NCBI RefSeq assembly: GCF_001654985.1
Contig: NZ_LXEU01000038.1
Location: 1 to 64,000, forward strand
Length of the DNA: 64,000 nucleotides
Direction of reading: 5' to 3'
Origin: Kluyvera georgiana ATCC 51603
Lineage (GTDB): Bacteria > Pseudomonadota > Gammaproteobacteria > Enterobacterales > Enterobacteriaceae
Both the position numbers and the translations under genes were made by a program. The notes beneath the pieces were generated by a model. That model was given only the letters and a program-made list of their open reading frames with translations, was not told the DNA's origin and made no database searches. Below, one piece after another: positions 62,235 through 64,000 of the stretch (positions are counted from its first letter, which is position 1; every line of letters begins with the position of its first letter).

Positions 62235-63470
62235 ATGACCGATCAAAGTTTATATATTCAACAGGGTATCTGGGCGCGTCTGGGCCTGCCGCGCGAGCTG
62301 GTGTGGGGATTTGTCGGCGTCTTCCTGTTTATTACCGGCGCCACCATTGAACAAAGCTGGCTGGCCTCACTGCTACAACAGCGCGGCCTCGATGCGGTGC
62401 ACATCAGCCTGCTGTCTTCGGTCTTTGGCCTGTGCGTGGCGGCGATCTCCTGGTTTTCCGGAATAGGCGCGGGCGTGCTGGGCGTACGTCGCCTGATGTG
62501 GCTGGCGACGATTCTCTATTTTGTCGGTTCGGTGCCGTTTATCTTTGTCGCGCTGCCTGATAGCAACTATCCGCTGATGATGGTGAGCTACGCGGTACGC
62601 GGCATGGCTTATCCGCTATTTGCCTATTCGTTCCTGGTGTGGATCAACCAGCGCTGTGAAAGCCGCATTCTGGGGCGCGCCGTTTCCTGGTTCTGGATTG
62701 CCTTCGGCGTCGGCATGACCATCGTCGGGCCATGGTTCTCGGGCTTTATGATCCCACGGCTGGGAGAGACGACCACGCTGCTGTCCGGCTTTATTTTCGT
62801 GCTGGCGGGCTGCGGCTGTGCGTTGATCCTCAACCGCGATAAGCCACAATGGCAGCAGGGGCAGGCGGTAGGCCAGGCGCTGGCGGAAGGCCTCATTGTG
62901 CTGGTACGTGAGCCGAAAATGCGTATCGCCGTGGTGGTGAAAAGCATCAATGATATCGGCAAGTTCTCGCTGGTGATCCTGATGCCGGTGTATCTGCCGC
63001 GCTTTGGCTTCAGCATTGAAGAGTGGCTGACCATCTGGGGATTGGTGAACGTGATCAATATCTTCGCCAACTACTTTTTCGGCTGGTTGGGCGACACCAT
63101 CGGCTGGCGCAATACGGTGGTGTGGTTTGCCGGCACGCTGTGCGGGCTGGCGGCGTTGGCGGTCTGCTACGCGCCGGTACTGTTTGGCCACAGCAGCGCA
63201 GCGCTGATTGCCGCGCTGGCGATCTATGCCATCGGCCTTGGCGCGTTTGGCCCGTTGAGCGCGCTTATCCCTTCGCTGCTGCCGGAAAACAAAGGCGCGG
63301 CGATCTCCTGCCTCAATCTCGGATCGGGCCTCAGCAACTTCGTAGGGCCGTTTATCGTCACCCTGTGTGTGAATCCGCTGGGCGTTGAAGGCACATTGTG
63401 GGTGATTGCGCTGCTGTATTTCGCCGCCAGTTTGCTGACGATCCCGTTAAAAATGCCGGAACAGGGCTGA
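62235..63470 (+). CDS. MFS polyol-permease-family transporter (RbtT/DalT/CsbX-like)
   Basis: A 411-residue, 12-helix MFS protein resembling the polyol permease group, which includes ribitol and arabinitol carriers. It opens IWARLGLPRELVWGFVGVFLFITGATIEQSWLASLL, typical of that group. Other segments are SYAVRGMAYPLFAYSFLVWI and SALIPSLLPENKGAAISCLNLGSGLSNFVGPF. No polyol dehydrogenase or kinase gene is adjacent. It follows the GH28/GPH terminator by 13 bp on the same strand and may be part of the same sugar-acid locus. The substrate is not determined. Confidence 0.8.
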   Translation: MTDQSLYIQQGIWARLGLPRELVWGFVGVFLFITGATIEQSWLASLLQQRGLDAVHISLLSSVFGLCVAAISWFSGIGAGVLGVRRLMWLATILYFVGSVPFIFVALPDSNYPLMMVSYAVRGMAYPLFAYSFLVWINQRCESRILGRAVSWFWIAFGVGMTIVGPWFSGFMIPRLGETTTLLSGFIFVLAGCGCALILNRDKPQWQQGQAVGQALAEGLIVLVREPKMRIAVVVKSINDIGKFSLVILMPVYLPRFGFSIEEWLTIWGLVNVINIFANYFFGWLGDTIGWRNTVVWFAGTLCGLAALAVCYAPVLFGHSSAALIAALAIYAIGLGAFGPLSALIPSLLPENKGAAISCLNLGSGLSNFVGPFIVTLCVNPLGVEGTLWVIALLYFAASLLTIPLKMPEQG

Positions 63471-63484
63471 ATTCTCCATTTTCG

Positions 63485-63492
63485 TCTACGCT
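63485..63492 (+). promoter_or_regulatory. Possible sigma-S -10 element of osmF
   Basis: TCTACGCT resembles the sigma-S extended -10 (TCTATACTT). It lies 48 bp before the osmF start. OsmF is RpoS-dependent in E. coli; the exact start here is inferred. Confidence 0.4.
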
Positions 63493-63539
63493 TTTTGCTT
63501 AAGCGCCTGTTAATTGAGCGCAAAATAAGAGGAAAGCGT

Positions 63540-64000
63540 ATGACGATTGCAAGGGGATGGACGCTGGCATTGCTGGCCGCGGTGAGCCTACCGTCACTGG
63601 CCGCCGAGCCGGTAAAAGTAGGATCAAAAATTGACACCGAAGGGGCACTGCTCGGGAATTTGATTTTGCAGGTGCTGGAAAGCCACGGCGTCAGCACCGT
63701 CAATAAAGTTCAGCTGGGCACCACGCCGGTGGTGCGCGGGGCGATTACTTCCGGCGCGCTGGATATCTACCCGGAATACACCGGTAACGGCGCTTTCTTC
63801 TTCAAAGATGAAAACGACCCGGCGTGGAAAAACGCCAAAGCGGGCTATGACAAGGTGAAAGCGCTGGACGCGCAGAAAAATCATCTGGTCTGGCTGACGC
63901 CCGCGCCCGCGAATAACACCTGGACGCTCGCCGTGCGTAAAGACGTCGCCGAAAAAAATAAGCTGACCTCGCTTGCCGATCTGAGCCGCTATCTCAAGGA
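63540..64000 (+). CDS. osmF: Glycine betaine ABC transporter substrate-binding protein OsmF (5' part)
   Basis: The first 153 residues of the periplasmic binding protein OsmF (YehZ; 305 residues in E. coli), cut by the window end. The signal peptide (about 1-21, ending LPSLAA) precedes EPVKVGSKIDTEGALLGNLI. The ligand domain is recognisable by TTPVVRGAITSGALDIYPEYTGNGAFFF and PAPANNTWTLAVRKDVAEKN. It serves the low-affinity YehWXY-OsmF betaine transporter. AGAGGAAAG is the ribosome site, and ATG 63540 matches the family. Confidence 0.93.
   Translation, partial: MTIARGWTLALLAAVSLPSLAAEPVKVGSKIDTEGALLGNLILQVLESHGVSTVNKVQLGTTPVVRGAITSGALDIYPEYTGNGAFFFKDENDPAWKNAKAGYDKVKALDAQKNHLVWLTPAPANNTWTLAVRKDVAEKNKLTSLADLSRYLK

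Overview
The window is chromosomal DNA of an enterobacterium, most like the Klebsiella / Raoultella / Enterobacter group. Gene content and order over most of it follow the E. coli yehZ(osmF)-bglX-dld-pbpG-yohC-yohD-mdtQ-dusC-yohJK-cdd-sanA-preTA-mglCAB-galS-yeiB-folE-yeiG-cirA-lysP-yeiE-yeiH-nfo-fruAKB-setB-yeiW-yeiP backbone, with lineage-specific blocks between conserved genes. A gentisate-type 3-hydroxybenzoate cluster in the order mhbR-TDHIM, as described in Klebsiella, supports the group; genus and species cannot be settled from the sequence alone. No tRNA, rRNA, CRISPR array, complete insertion sequence or prophage was recognised.

Layout. 0-6.4 kb: efpL, yeiW, setB and the fructose PTS operon fruBKA behind two Cra operators. 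6.4-13.3 kb: nfo, yeiH with its divergent LysR regulator yeiE, lysP, and the Fur-box-preceded receptor gene cirA. 13.4-18.8 kb: first accessory block, a three-gene operon (GH88 unsaturated uronyl hydrolase, MFS oligosaccharide transporter, DUF2264 protein) with a divergent AraC regulator; it is the best candidate here for an undescribed sugar-acid pathway. 18.8-28 kb: yeiG, an MFS exporter, folE, yeiB, galS and the mglBAC galactose transporter with clear Gal and CRP sites. 28-34.3 kb: a DUF1097 membrane protein, preTA, sanA, cdd, yohJK.

34.4-40.5 kb: mhbRTDHIM, which imports 3-hydroxybenzoate, hydroxylates it to gentisate, opens the ring, isomerises maleylpyruvate and cleaves fumarylpyruvate. 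40.5-41.1 kb: a gene-free, hairpin-rich GC-rich stretch of unknown nature. 41.1-48 kb: an M24-fold protein with altered metal ligands, dusC and a complete bglGFB beta-glucoside operon with two antiterminator/terminator pairs and an ERIC element in the bglG leader. 48.1-48.9 kb: a methyltransferase pseudogene with two lesions. 49-58.8 kb: an orphan outer-membrane factor (mdtQ), a KdgM-type porin, yohD, yohC, pbpG, an acetyltransferase, dld, bglX. 59.2-62.2 kb: second accessory sugar-acid block (cytoplasmic GH28 protein plus GPH transporter behind a CRP-like site). The window ends with a polyol-permease-family transporter and the 5' part of osmF.

Plant-derived carbon is a theme: KdgM porin, GH28 plus GPH transporter, GH88 plus DUF2264 plus MFS, aryl-beta-glucoside PTS, periplasmic BglX and the aromatic-acid cluster together could move and degrade pectin/hemicellulose fragments, beta-glucosides and lignin-related aromatics. 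REP/BIME elements sit at many gene ends and in several cases contain or abut the stop codon of the neighbouring gene.
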